Assembly (NCBI GenBank): GCA_003217835.1
Contig: QHMQ01000110.1
Location: 1 to 23,926 of the forward strand
Origin: Verrucomicrobiota bacterium
GTDB taxonomy: Bacteria; Verrucomicrobiota; Verrucomicrobiia; Chthoniobacterales; UBA10450
Direction of reading: 5' to 3'
Length of the DNA: 23,926 nucleotides
Shown piece after piece: positions 8,511-16,089 of this stretch (position 1 is its first letter; each line of letters begins with the position of its first letter). A program made the translations under genes and the position numbers. The notes beneath the pieces were generated by a model that saw nothing but the letters and a program-made list of their open reading frames with translations, was not told the origin of the DNA and made no database searches.

Positions 8511-10274
8511 TCAATGGCGTGAAGCATTGGTTAAGGCAACTCGCTCTATCGGTATGGCTTTGCGAATTTCCTCATGCGGCTCAAGATCGAGGTAGCGGGC
8601 AGCCTTTTCCGCGATCCGCGAAAAGATCGGCCCCGCAATAAGCCCACCGTAATTTAATTCCGGTTTACTCGTCTGCGCGTCATCGAGAACCACGAGACCG
8701 ACAAACTCCGGCCGCTCGGCCGGCAAATAACCGCTGAAAGAGACGACATATTTGCCTTGTTCATAGCCGCCATTTGGGTTGACCTTTTGGGCTGTTCCGG
8801 TCTTGCCAGCAATCGTGAAACCGGGAACGGCCGCGGCAGCCGCAGTTCCGCGGTCGCTCACGACACCACGCAAGGCATCACCAATTTGTCTCGCCGTTTC
8901 AGGAGAAGTTACCTGGCGCAACACTACTGGAGAAAGGGAACTGATCGCTTTGCCATCGGCGCTGGTAATTGATTTTACGATGCGCGGCATGACCAGTTTG
9001 CCGCCGTTGGCAATCGCCGCCATCGCCACAGTCATTTGTAATGGTGTGACTCCAATTTCGTGTCCCATCGGAATGCGCGTGATCGAAATCTTGCTCCACG
9101 ATCGCGGGGGACGAATCACTCCGTTAATCTCACCGGGAAGCTCAATTCCCGTGCGCTCGCCAAATCCGAAGCGACGGATGTATTCATAAAACTTTTGCTC
9201 GCCAACGCTGAGCGCGAGCTTTGCCGCGCCGATGTTGCTCGACTTGATGAGAATGTCGCGGACGCTGAGATATGAAAACGCGCGATGATCGTGCAGAGCA
9301 GAGCCGCCGAAATTCCACAGACCGTTTTCACAAAAAATGGTGGAATCAGGCCGGAGCTTGTGTTCATTGAGCGCCGCGGCCGCTGCCACGATCTTGAAAG
9401 TGGAACCCGGTTCCATCATGTCGATAATGGCGCGGTTTTTCATTTCCTCAGGCTTCGCTTCGGAGCGGAGGTTTAAATCGAACTTCGGCCGATTGGCCAT
9501 CGCCAGGATTTCGCCCGTTTGCGGCCGCATCAGGATAATCGTGGCCTTTTTGGGTCTGTACTCATCCATCGCAGCGTCGATTTCGTTCTCGACAATGTTC
9601 TGCAAGTTTAGGTCGACAGTGAGATGGACCTGGTAGCCGTTGCGCGGCGCGCGTTCCTGACCTCGGTACGGAACGATCTCCTGGCCGACGCGGTTGTGTT
9701 CGACGTAGCGATATCCGTCCTGCCCATGAAGATATTCCTCCATCGAAGCCTCCACGCCTTGGATGCCACGATGTTCGAAGTCTGTGAATCCGATGACATG
9801 ACAAAGCATGGAGCCATTCGGATAGATTCGGGTGGCGTCATTTTCGAAATAAATTCCGCGCAAATTTCTGGCGAGAAGTTTTGCCCGCAGCGCGGTCGCC
9901 AACGACTCCGGCACTTCACGCTTGATCACGATGTATCGGCGCTCACTATTTAATTTTTCCGCCAGCTGCCTAGTGGGAATCCCCAGTTCACTGCCGACAA
10001 GATCAACAATCGCCTCCCGATTATTAAGATGAGTAGCGTCACCTACTACAGTTTCGACCGGCACATTGTGCGCGAGAACCTCATTGTTCGCGTCGAGGAT
10101 CGTGCCGCGTTCTGCATAGATGGTTTGTTTGTAAACGTGCTTTTCAGCAGCAAGCCCCGCGTACTCGTCGTGCTTGATTACCTGAAGATAAATAAGACGA
10201 AACGAGAAGGCGCTGAAGAGCGCGATGAAAACGCAGCAAACCAGTGCACAACGGCGTCGGCTATGCGGGTTCAT
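8511..10274 (-). CDS. ftsI: Septal class B penicillin-binding protein (transpeptidase) FtsI/PBP3
   Basis: FtsI cross-links septal peptidoglycan and works as a pair with FtsW. The 587-residue protein has a short cytoplasmic tail, one signal-anchor helix (about 9-30) and the class B pedestal with ERGTILDANNEVLA (55-68). The transpeptidase domain shows all three active-site motifs: STFK at 291-294 (nucleophile S291), SSN at 345-347 and KTG at 491-493. No C-terminal PASTA domain follows, unlike many Gram-positive homologues. The ATG overlaps the ftsL stop as ATGA (10271-10274). Its position between ftsL and murE is the standard dcw arrangement, supporting FtsI over PBP2. Confidence 0.96.
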   Translation of the reverse strand: MNPHSRRRCALVCCVFIALFSAFSFRLIYLQVIKHDEYAGLAAEKHVYKQTIYAERGTILDANNEVLAHNVPVETVVGDATHLNNREAIVDLVGSELGIPTRQLAEKLNSERRYIVIKREVPESLATALRAKLLARNLRGIYFENDATRIYPNGSMLCHVIGFTDFEHRGIQGVEASMEEYLHGQDGYRYVEHNRVGQEIVPYRGQERAPRNGYQVHLTVDLNLQNIVENEIDAAMDEYRPKKATIILMRPQTGEILAMANRPKFDLNLRSEAKPEEMKNRAIIDMMEPGSTFKIVAAAAALNEHKLRPDSTIFCENGLWNFGGSALHDHRAFSYLSVRDILIKSSNIGAAKLALSVGEQKFYEYIRRFGFGERTGIELPGEINGVIRPPRSWSKISITRIPMGHEIGVTPLQMTVAMAAIANGGKLVMPRIVKSITSADGKAISSLSPVVLRQVTSPETARQIGDALRGVVSDRGTAAAAAVPGFTIAGKTGTAQKVNPNGGYEQGKYVVSFSGYLPAERPEFVGLVVLDDAQTSKPELNYGGLIAGPIFSRIAEKAARYLDLEPHEEIRKAIPIERVALTNASRH

Positions 10275-10639
10275 CTTGTTGCGGGTTCGTTCACGACGGG
10301 TTGAATTACGTTTTCATCCGCTTGTCGCGCAGGAACCGTAAGTCGGACAATGTCGCGCTCGGAAATCGGAATCATTTTCAAGTATCCTTCTTTCAAGCGA
10401 CGCTGTAAGGCCGAGCGCGAGGTCAAGGCCGCAATTTGCACACTGGCAACGTCATTCTGCGTCCGAAGGCTGCTGAGCTCGTTCTCGACCGACTTCTTGC
10501 GCTCACCAAGATGGTAGAGTTGCAGCGTCAAATACACGTAGCTCAATCCGGCGAGCGCGAGAAAAGCTGTCACTACAATCCAGCGAGCGAGCGAAGCCGC
10601 ATTCACCGGATTCCGATTTTTTCGATGGGAACGTTTCAT
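10271..10639 (-). CDS. ftsL: FtsL-like cell division protein (single-pass, coiled coil)
   Basis: This 122-residue protein has a basic N-terminus (MKRSHRKNRN), one membrane helix at about 18-38 (ARWIVVTAFLALAGLSYVYL) and a predicted coiled-coil region of heptad character (about 40-90, with ERKKSVENELSSLRTQ). This is the topology of FtsL, the bitopic divisome protein that with FtsB and FtsQ activates FtsWI. FtsL sequences are poorly conserved, so the call rests on size, topology and location between rsmH and ftsI. The start codon directly abuts the rsmH stop (TAAATG), and the end overlaps ftsI by 4 bases. No separate FtsB is seen here. Confidence 0.82.
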   Translation of the reverse strand: MKRSHRKNRNPVNAASLARWIVVTAFLALAGLSYVYLTLQLYHLGERKKSVENELSSLRTQNDVASVQIAALTSRSALQRRLKEGYLKMIPISERDIVRLTVPARQADENVIQPVVNEPATR

Positions 10640-11563
10640 TTAGATTTTCTCAGCCACGCGCAACTTTGCAGTGCGTGAGCGCGGATTGGTGCGTTGCTCG
10701 TCTTCACTCGCCTCCACCGGTTTTGCTGTAATTAACTTGAGATCGTAATTGGGGTTGCGCTGCGGCGCCGGCCACTCCGGTCGGTCGAGCCATTCCCGGC
10801 TATGATAACGAAAGAAATTTTTAACGATCCGATCCTCCAGGGAATGAAAAGCGATAACAGCGATGCGGGCACCGGTTTCGAGTCGTGCCGTCAAAACACG
10901 CAGGCCTTCTTCGAGTGCGCCGAGCTCGTCATTTACTTCCATGCGTAACGCTTGAAAAACTTGCGTGGCCGGATGACGCCGACCGTGCCGGCCGACGACC
11001 TTCTCGATAGCACGCGCCAGTGGGAGGGTCTCGCGGAACGGGGATGTCTTCCGCATCTTTACAATTAAGCTCGCGACTCGACGCGCAGCCGGTTCCTCTC
11101 CGAACTCGCGAAACAAGTGGGTCAGTTGTTCTCCGCTGTATTCGTTAACAACGGTGGCAGCGGTCAGTTCATTCCGTGGATCCATGCGCATATCGAGCGG
11201 GCCGTTGCGCATCAAGCTAAAACCGCGCTCCGCATTTTCGAGTTGCCGGGACGAAACGCCAAGGTCAAGAAACGCACCACCGATCTTGCCAAACCCGAGC
11301 TCGTCCAGAACCTTATGCGCGTGCCGAAAATTCGCCTGCTGTACAGCGACGCGCCGACCGAACTGTGCCAGTTGCTCAGTCACATGTTGGACCGCATCGG
11401 GATCTTGATCCAGTGCCAGGACATCGGCACCAGTTCTTAAAAGCGCTTCCGTGTGCCCACCGCCGCCACAGGTTCCATCGACGACAAGAGAACCTGGCTT
11501 TGGTGCGAGCAACTCAACGACTTCCTCCGCGAGCACTGGACGGTGATAGATAAAATCCTCCAT
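10640..11563 (-). CDS. rsmH: 16S rRNA (cytosine(1402)-N4)-methyltransferase RsmH (MraW)
   Basis: RsmH methylates N4 of C1402 in 16S rRNA with S-adenosylmethionine and is nearly always the second dcw gene. From ATG at 11563 the protein is 307 residues. It starts MEDFIYHRPVLAEEVVELL and has the SAM loop VVDGTCGGGGHTEALL (27-42), then ALDQDPDA, GAFLDLGVSSRQLENAERGF and AFHSLEDRIVKNFF, all RsmH signatures. The frame is open back to an ATG at 11638, which would add 25 residues and leave only 7 bases after mraZ. I prefer 11563 because it matches the family N-terminus and is preceded by a good Shine-Dalgarno sequence (GAGGAGG). The upstream ATG remains possible. Confidence 0.94.
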   Translation of the reverse strand: MEDFIYHRPVLAEEVVELLAPKPGSLVVDGTCGGGGHTEALLRTGADVLALDQDPDAVQHVTEQLAQFGRRVAVQQANFRHAHKVLDELGFGKIGGAFLDLGVSSRQLENAERGFSLMRNGPLDMRMDPRNELTAATVVNEYSGEQLTHLFREFGEEPAARRVASLIVKMRKTSPFRETLPLARAIEKVVGRHGRRHPATQVFQALRMEVNDELGALEEGLRVLTARLETGARIAVIAFHSLEDRIVKNFFRYHSREWLDRPEWPAPQRNPNYDLKLITAKPVEASEDEQRTNPRSRTAKLRVAEKI

Positions 11564-11645
11564 TTCCTGCGCCTCCTCTTCGAGAATCAGCGGACCAGTC
11601 GCGAACCACACAGGCCGCTCAAAGAGCAATGTGTTCATAAGGTTT

Positions 11646-12122
11646 CTACAGGCCGATTACATTCGCGACATGCTGATAAGTCGGCGTTTCCTCCTCGTGC
11701 GCCCGTTTCCACCGGTGTAAATTCCAGATCTCAAAACGCCCTCGGCCGCCAACAAGAGCAACTTCGTCCTTCAGTCCGATCTTTCTGCAAAGCTCCTCCG
11801 GCAAAACGAGGCGGCCCTGCCGATCCGCGATGCCATGCTGGGCGCGCGAATGCAGGTGCCGCAAGAAAATGCGCCGATCATGCGCGGAAACGGCTTGGTT
11901 CGATTCTACCGCTGAACTCATCCCGCCAAACTCCTCCGGCGACATGACGAGGAGAAACAGATGATTTGCCTCCGGTAAAAGGATAAACTCTTCGGCTTCA
12001 TCGCGACGCCAACGGGATGGAACCGTGATGCGATTCTTCTCGTCAATCGAATGGCGAAACTCTCCGGCATAGAAGTGCTGATGTGGAGAAAGGGAATCCA
12101 TGCGTAAGTGGAGCTGGTCCAT
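11646..12122 (-). CDS. mraZ: Transcriptional regulator MraZ
   Basis: MraZ is a ring-forming DNA-binding protein with two SpoVT/AbrB-like domains that represses its own dcw operon. The first half is visible as GEFRHSIDEKNRITVPSRWR and the second as DRQGRLVLPEELCRKIGLKD, each with the DxxxR(I/L)xxP core. From ATG at 12122 the protein is 158 residues, close to the usual 140-160. The frame is open from a GTG at 12152, but that segment lies inside the presumed operator repeats and promoter, so I reject it. A third choice is ATG at 12101. The last operator repeat supplies a GTGGGGA stretch five bases before 12122 that could act as ribosome binding site. First gene of the dcw operon. Confidence 0.93.
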   Translation of the reverse strand: MDQLHLRMDSLSPHQHFYAGEFRHSIDEKNRITVPSRWRRDEAEEFILLPEANHLFLLVMSPEEFGGMSSAVESNQAVSAHDRRIFLRHLHSRAQHGIADRQGRLVLPEELCRKIGLKDEVALVGGRGRFEIWNLHRWKRAHEEETPTYQHVANVIGL

Positions 12123-12124
12123 TT

Positions 12125-12154
12125 TTCCCCACTTGACCCCACTTTTAACCACTT
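12125..12154 (-). promoter_or_regulatory. Probable MraZ operator: three 10-bp phased repeats
   Basis: Read on the minus strand, three tandem decamers stand directly upstream of mraZ: AAGTGGTTAA (12154-12145), AAGTGGGGTC (12144-12135) and AAGTGGGGAA (12134-12125). A degenerate fourth, AAATGGACCA, runs into the start codon. MraZ is known to bind TGGG-type direct repeats spaced one helical turn apart upstream of mraZ. The exact 10-base period and the position support autoregulation here; binding itself is inferred. Confidence 0.8.
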
Positions 12155-12171
12155 CTCGGCACAGCGGTCAA
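12143..12171 (-). promoter_or_regulatory. Candidate sigma70-type promoter of the dcw operon
   Basis: On the minus strand TTGACC (12171-12166, 5 of 6 to the -35 consensus) is followed by a 17-base spacer and TTAAAA (12148-12143, only 3 of 6 to the -10 consensus). The -10 box sits inside the first two MraZ-type repeats, so bound MraZ would block RNA polymerase. The predicted transcript would start near 12136, leaving a very short leader before the mraZ ATG at 12122. Confidence 0.5.
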
Positions 12172-12189
12172 TAAAAAAATAATGCCTGT

Positions 12190-12217
12190 TTGCAGCCCCA
12201 CCCCTCACCCGTAAACT
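12190..12217 (+). promoter_or_regulatory. Weak candidate promoter for the divergent secreted-protein gene
   Basis: TTGCAG (12190-12195), a 16-base spacer and TAAACT (12212-12217) make a weak sigma70-like match. It would start transcription within a few bases of the ATG at 12227, giving an almost leaderless mRNA, which fits the absence of a visible ribosome binding site. Low certainty. Confidence 0.25.
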
Positions 12218-12226
12218 CCTCGACGT

Positions 12227-12718
12227 ATGAAACTTTCCCCGGTTCAGTCGACGATCGGCTGTGCCCTTCTTCTATGTGCGGCTAAAATCGCATTCAGCCA
12301 ATCTCCAGAGCGACCTGAGAATGGCGACGTCAGAGTAACCGTATCTATGAACGCGGATGGCTCACGTACTGTTTACGAATTCGATGGCACCCAACATAAG
12401 GCCACCGCGACCACCACCGGCGAGAATGGCAAGCTTCGCGAGAAAATTCGCTACGAGATCGATGAAGCGGGTCGTTTTTCAAGCGGCACGATTTTCGGAC
12501 CTGATGGCCACCTTCGTTTTAAGAGCCTGTACAAATACGATAGCTCTGGTCGTCTGCAGGAAGAAACTCAAAACGCAGAAAACGGGACCCTTCTCCATAA
12601 GATTGTTTACACCTACGATCAGACAGGTAAGCGAACTGGTTATTCGATCTTTGATACAAATGGCAAACTCGTTGGTCGCACAGTCGCGGGCAGCCCAAGT
12701 CCGAAGCGAAAAAAATAG
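12227..12718 (+). CDS. Secreted repeat protein of unknown function
   Basis: I do not recognise a named family. The 163-residue product has a signal peptide (hydrophobic stretch at about 9-23, likely cleavage after IAFS near residue 24). The mature part is built of about three loose repeats of roughly 30 residues with the pattern Y-x-Y/I-D-x-x-G-R followed by G-x-L. Examples are YEIDEAGRFSSG, YKYDSSGRLQEE and YTYDQTGKRTGY, each followed by NGKLxx or DGHLRF. This resembles short YD/RHS-like or YwqK-type beta repeats. It ends in a basic tail (SPKRKK). It is transcribed divergently from mraZ, with only about 100 bases between the start codons. No clear Shine-Dalgarno sequence precedes the ATG. 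Export is likely; function is unknown. Confidence 0.75.
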   Translation: MKLSPVQSTIGCALLLCAAKIAFSQSPERPENGDVRVTVSMNADGSRTVYEFDGTQHKATATTTGENGKLREKIRYEIDEAGRFSSGTIFGPDGHLRFKSLYKYDSSGRLQEETQNAENGTLLHKIVYTYDQTGKRTGYSIFDTNGKLVGRTVAGSPSPKRKK

Positions 12719-12742
12719 CGCGGCGCTTTGTCACTGGGTTTT

Positions 12743-12762
12743 CGCGCCCTCAAAGGGCGAAG
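12743..12762. other. Small hairpin between the secreted-protein gene and exbB
   Basis: CGCCCT (12745-12750) and AGGGCG (12754-12759) form a six-pair stem with a three-base loop in the 110-base gap between genes. No U-run follows, so it is not a standard intrinsic terminator. It could attenuate read-through or be a small genomic repeat. Confidence 0.35.
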
Positions 12763-12828
12763 CGCGAGCAAGGCCAAGGCTTCTACGATGACTTGCGACC
12801 TCCGGCAAAAAGGTCTAGAGAAATTGGC

Positions 12829-13509
12829 GTGATTGATTATATTCAAAAGGGCGGTTTGCTAATGTGGCCAATTCTGGCCTGTAGCATCATTTCGATCGGC
12901 GTTTTCGCCGAACGCCTCTTTTACTTCCATCGAGCAACAATCCACGTCGGCGAATTCCTCAAGGGTCTCTCGAATCTTATCCGCCGCCGAAATTTCGCGG
13001 AAGCCCTGCATGAATCGGCCGGTACACCGGGACCGGTCGCGCGCGTGATCCATTCCGCTATCATCCGGCACGATGCACCACGATCGGAATTGCGCGACAT
13101 TGTCCAGGAGGCGGGCCAACTCGAGGTGCCGAAGCTGGAGCGATTTCTCGGGGTGCTGGCTACGCTCGCTTTTCTCGCTCCATTGCTCGGTTTACTTGGA
13201 ACGGTTGCCGGGATGATCGATGCGTTCGGCACCATCGCCTCGAGTGGGGGTTATGCGACGGTGACTGAGCTTTCCAGCGGCGTTTACAAGAGTTTATTGA
13301 CAACCGCAGCGGGCCTCGTCGTGGCCACGCCGACCTTTGTCGCTTATAGCTATCTCTCATCGCGCGTGAATACCATGCTGCACGACATGGAACGCGCCGG
13401 CATTGAGATCGTCCACATGTTGACGGAGAGTCGGCCGATCAGCGGTATCATCAGCTTCCAACGACCTGAGGAGACGGCGGCCCAATCCGAGGCACGTATC
13501 GATTCTTGA
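12829..13509 (+). CDS. ExbB/TolQ/MotA-family proton channel protein
   Basis: ExbB/TolQ proteins form the pentameric inner-membrane proton channel that, with ExbD/TolR, energises TonB or TolA. From the GTG at 12829 the protein is 226 residues. It starts VIDYIQKGGLLMWPILACSI, the usual ExbB N-terminus and first helix, and continues FAERLFYFHRA. The paired C-terminal helices are visible as LAFLAPLLGLLGTVAGMIDAF, matching the family G-L-L-G-T-V-x-G-M motif, and LLTTAAGLVVATPTFVAYSYL. Upstream in-frame starts exist (TTG at 12793), and so does ATG at 12862; 12829 best fits the family N-terminus. It is followed directly by the exbD-like gene. ExbB and TolQ cannot be told apart by eye. Confidence 0.88.
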   Translation: MIDYIQKGGLLMWPILACSIISIGVFAERLFYFHRATIHVGEFLKGLSNLIRRRNFAEALHESAGTPGPVARVIHSAIIRHDAPRSELRDIVQEAGQLEVPKLERFLGVLATLAFLAPLLGLLGTVAGMIDAFGTIASSGGYATVTELSSGVYKSLLTTAAGLVVATPTFVAYSYLSSRVNTMLHDMERAGIEIVHMLTESRPISGIISFQRPEETAAQSEARIDS

Positions 13510-13547
13510 TCGACACTCAGTCGATCCCCAAATACTGCAGCGCCCCC

Positions 13548-13922
13548 ATGAAGCTCGGCCGAACGAAGGAATATAACTTCGGCTGGCTCGTCCTTTTTGC
13601 GCTGGTGGACGTCGCTTTCCTCCTGATTTTTTTCCTCCTACTCAGTTCGAATTTTATTTTGCAGCCGGGCATTTCCGTTTCAATGCCGTTCTCACGTTTT
13701 ACGCTTGGCCCGCAGACTAATCAGCAAATTATCAGCATCACCGGCGGCGCAGTCCCGGCGATTTACTTCCGGGAACAAAAAATCACCCTTGAGCAGCTCG
13801 GGCCCTTGCTAGATGCAGCCAAGCGTGAAGGCCACTCAGTCATCATTAGAGCCGACCGTCTGACTCCATATGAGACGGTTATTGAGGCGTCCGTCGCGCT
13901 GGCTACAACTTCGTTGCGATGA
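13548..13922 (+). CDS. ExbD/TolR-family biopolymer transport protein
   Basis: ExbD/TolR is the bitopic partner of ExbB and carries the proton-relay aspartate in its single membrane helix. From ATG at 13548 the protein is 124 residues: MKLGRTKEYNFGWLVLFALV, then DVAFLLIFFLLLSSNF, where the LVDVAFLL aspartate (about residue 21) is the conserved relay residue. The periplasmic part is short and ends VIIRADRLTPYETVIEASVAL, matching the ExbD ending (I-x-A-D-x-x-x-x-Y). A TTG at 13506 overlapping the exbB stop (TTGA) would add 14 residues and would be translationally coupled. I prefer 13548 on family length, with real doubt. The stop overlaps the next gene as ATGA (13919-13922). Confidence 0.85.
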   Translation: MKLGRTKEYNFGWLVLFALVDVAFLLIFFLLLSSNFILQPGISVSMPFSRFTLGPQTNQQIISITGGAVPAIYFREQKITLEQLGPLLDAAKREGHSVIIRADRLTPYETVIEASVALATTSLR

Positions 13923-14672
13923 ATGCCTCCATCTCTGGGCCAGCTGTCGAACCGCTTCTTTTCAGTTGGGAGCCACCTCGGCGGCGACGCGCAGCGATTA
14001 CCGCTTTTCTGGCGCTTTCCTTAATCGCGCATGCCCTGTGCTTCTATGTTTTTCAAATTGTATATCCGACGACAATCTCGTTGTTGGCACCACCAGCTCG
14101 CGTTAGCGTGATTACGGCCAATTCTGAAGAAGGCCGAACGCTACTCCGTTGGATCGACGCGGAAGACCCAGCACTGGCGTTTACAACTCAGCGTCCGGCC
14201 GAGGCGAGACTGCGCGCGTTACCCAAGGTTGAGCATATTCCATCTTATGTAGCGGTGGAGCCTTCGTTGAAACAGGTTCCACCACCAGTAGCCGATCTAC
14301 GCATCCCCAGTTCGCAGCCAGCAGGCGCCGTGCAGTTTGTCCATCGACAAATTGCGCCTGCCATTAGTCCGAGGCAAACGTCTGCTTCGTTTTCAAAAGA
14401 GCTCGATGCTTTTGGCGCTCCGATTTTGCCGGATCGGAGTTTTGCCGCATCCAACGAGGGGAGAAATCCGATATTGCTTTCCTCTCAATTCGTCTGGTGA
14501 CCCGGCCTTGGACGAACAAGTGCGCCGTTATCTCACACTCTGCCGTTTTTCCCAAAGCCCGATGAGCGGCGAGAAAGTCGATCGCTCTCTAACTTGGGGA
14601 ATCGCGACAGTTGAATGGGGGAATGATGTGGCCCAGCCGCAACGCCCGCCGACAAGCTCCCCTACACCGTGA
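13919..14672 (+). pseudogene. TonB-like energy transducer, interrupted by one frameshift
   Basis: The first frame runs from ATG 13919 to a TGA at 14498-14500 (193 residues). It has a basic stop-transfer N-terminus (PPRRRRAAITAFL), a membrane helix at about 25-48 and a proline-rich periplasmic stretch. The +1 frame then continues to 14672 with GEIRYCFPLNSSGDPALDEQ, VRRYLTLCRF and LTWGIATVEWGND, which resemble the TonB C-terminal fold (G-x-x-x-x-x-x-x-S-S-G-x-P-x-L-D). The switch lies near 14455-14470, at a run of four Gs (14458-14461). Removing one G joins the frames into a protein of about 250 residues. Both ends of the joined frame overlap their neighbours by 4 bases (ATGA at 13919, GTGA at 14669), so the intact gene spans the whole interval. 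A sequence error, a true mutation or frameshifting are all possible. Confidence 0.72.
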
Positions 14673-14908
14673 TTCGCGTCAGTCTTGCGGCGCTAGTCAC
14701 GATTTATTTGCTGCTTTTTCTTGCGGCGGTTTTTCTCTTCTGGATAGTGGGAGAGTGGAATCGCCGGCGCCGAGAGCGCCGTGCTTTACAGCATCGGTTG
14801 CGCTGCGTGATTTGCGCGTTCGAATTTGAGGATCGAACGGACGCGTTGCTTCCCCGGTGCCCGCGCTGCGGAAGTTTAAACGAACGATTTAAGATGGAGC
14901 GAATTTAA
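14669..14908 (+). CDS. Small membrane protein with C-terminal zinc ribbon
   Basis: This 79-residue protein starts at GTG 14669, overlapping the stop of the TonB-like frame as GTGA. Residues 5-29 form one hydrophobic helix (LAALVTIYLLLFLAAVFLFW), followed by an arginine-rich stretch (NRRRRERRA) that would stay in the cytoplasm. The C-terminal half has two CxxC pairs, CVIC at 46-49 and CPRC at 64-67, spaced like a rubredoxin or zinc ribbon knuckle. Its place between the ExbBD/TonB-like genes and guaB3 suggests co-transcription. The function is unknown; a structural or regulatory partner of the Exb-like complex is only a guess. Confidence 0.75.
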   Translation: MIRVSLAALVTIYLLLFLAAVFLFWIVGEWNRRRRERRALQHRLRCVICAFEFEDRTDALLPRCPRCGSLNERFKMERI

Positions 14909-14910
14909 AG

Positions 14911-16089
14911 ATGGGAATGTGGATCGGCCGCAATCGTAAAGCACGCGTGACTTACGGGTTCGACGAGATCGCGCTCGTGCCCGGCCGTGTAACGATTAAT
15001 CCAAATGAAGTGGACATCACTTGCCACTTGCCGCGAAGAGAGGCAGCCCCACTCGCATTAAAGATTCCAGTTCTCGCGAGCGCGATGGATGGAGTTGTCG
15101 ATGTGCGTTTCGCCATCGCCATGGGCAAACTGGGCGGACTCGCCGTTCTGAATCTAGAAGGAGTGCAAACGCGCTATAAGAATCCCAAGGAAGTTTTACA
15201 AAAAATCGTCGAAGCGAACAAAGCCGATGTCACAGCGCTGCTGCAACGAATTTATCAGGAACCAGTCCAAGAAGATTTAATCGCGGCTCGCGTGCGTCAG
15301 ATCAAAGACGGCGGTGCGCTGGCCGCGGTCAGCTCCATTCCGCAGCGCGCAGCTAAATTTGGCAAGATTGCACAAGAAGCAGGAGCCGACGTATTCGTAG
15401 TGCAAAGCACGGTCTCCACTGTCCGGCATATTTCTTCCGAGTACAAATCGCTCGATTTGGAAAAATTTTGTCGCGAAATGCGAATTCCCGTGATCGTCGG
15501 AAACACTGTTGGTTACGACGTGACCTTCGAGGTCATGGAGTGTGGGCCTGCCGGGGTATTGGTCGGCGTCGGACCGGGAGCCGCTTGCACTTCGCGTGGT
15601 GTCCTCGGACTGGGCGTTCCGCAAGTCACCGCGACCGCCGACTGCGCTGCGGCGCGCGATGCTTATTTCAAAAAAACATCGCGCTACGTGCCGATCATTA
15701 CCGACGGCGGAATGAGCAGAGGCGGTGACGTTTGCAAAGCGCTGGCGTGCGGCGCGGACGCCGTTATGGTTGGCAGCGCGTTTGCCAAGGCGCAAGAGGC
15801 GCCTGGCTGTGGCTACCATTGGGGGATGGCCACTCCGCATGCAAATCTTCCACGCGGGACGCGCATCAAAGTTGGCACTACCGGCTCGCTGAAACAAATC
15901 CTTTTCGGCCCAGCGGAAGTTGATGATGGCAGCCAAAATCTAGTTGGCGCGATCACGACTTGCATGGGCAATGTCGGTGCTCACGATATTGCCGAATTTC
16001 AGCAAACAGAGATTATCATCGCTCCTTCCATCAAGACCGAAGGAAAACTCTTCCAGACCGTGCAAAGTGTCGGGATGGGAACAAGTTGA
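14911..16089 (+). CDS. GuaB3-type IMP dehydrogenase family protein (no CBS domains)
   Basis: This protein belongs to the IMP dehydrogenase/GMP reductase TIM-barrel family. IMP dehydrogenases convert IMP to XMP with NAD+, the committed step to guanine nucleotides. At 392 residues it lacks the CBS pair of classical GuaB (about 490) and matches the GuaB3 branch best known from actinobacteria and cyanobacteria. Motifs are VTYGFDEIALVPG (13-25), PVLASAMDGV (53-62), the catalytic-cysteine loop GVGPGAACTSRG (219-230, C226) and the phosphate-binding ITDGGMSRGGDVCKALACGA (263-282). It starts 2 bases after the zinc-ribbon gene, so it is probably in the same operon. IMP dehydrogenase versus GMP reductase activity cannot be decided from the sequence. 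Confidence 0.9.
   Translation: MGMWIGRNRKARVTYGFDEIALVPGRVTINPNEVDITCHLPRREAAPLALKIPVLASAMDGVVDVRFAIAMGKLGGLAVLNLEGVQTRYKNPKEVLQKIVEANKADVTALLQRIYQEPVQEDLIAARVRQIKDGGALAAVSSIPQRAAKFGKIAQEAGADVFVVQSTVSTVRHISSEYKSLDLEKFCREMRIPVIVGNTVGYDVTFEVMECGPAGVLVGVGPGAACTSRGVLGLGVPQVTATADCAAARDAYFKKTSRYVPIITDGGMSRGGDVCKALACGADAVMVGSAFAKAQEAPGCGYHWGMATPHANLPRGTRIKVGTTGSLKQILFGPAEVDDGSQNLVGAITTCMGNVGAHDIAEFQQTEIIIAPSIKTEGKLFQTVQSVGMGTS

Noticed and set aside
12123..12152. N-terminal extension of MraZ from GTG 12152
   Set aside because: It would translate the operator repeats and the -10 box; family N-termini begin near GEFRHSID with only a short lead.
15277..15936. Open frame of 219 codons on the minus strand inside guaB3
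   Set aside because: Antisense shadow of a well-supported gene; composition is arginine/histidine-rich with no recognisable motif.
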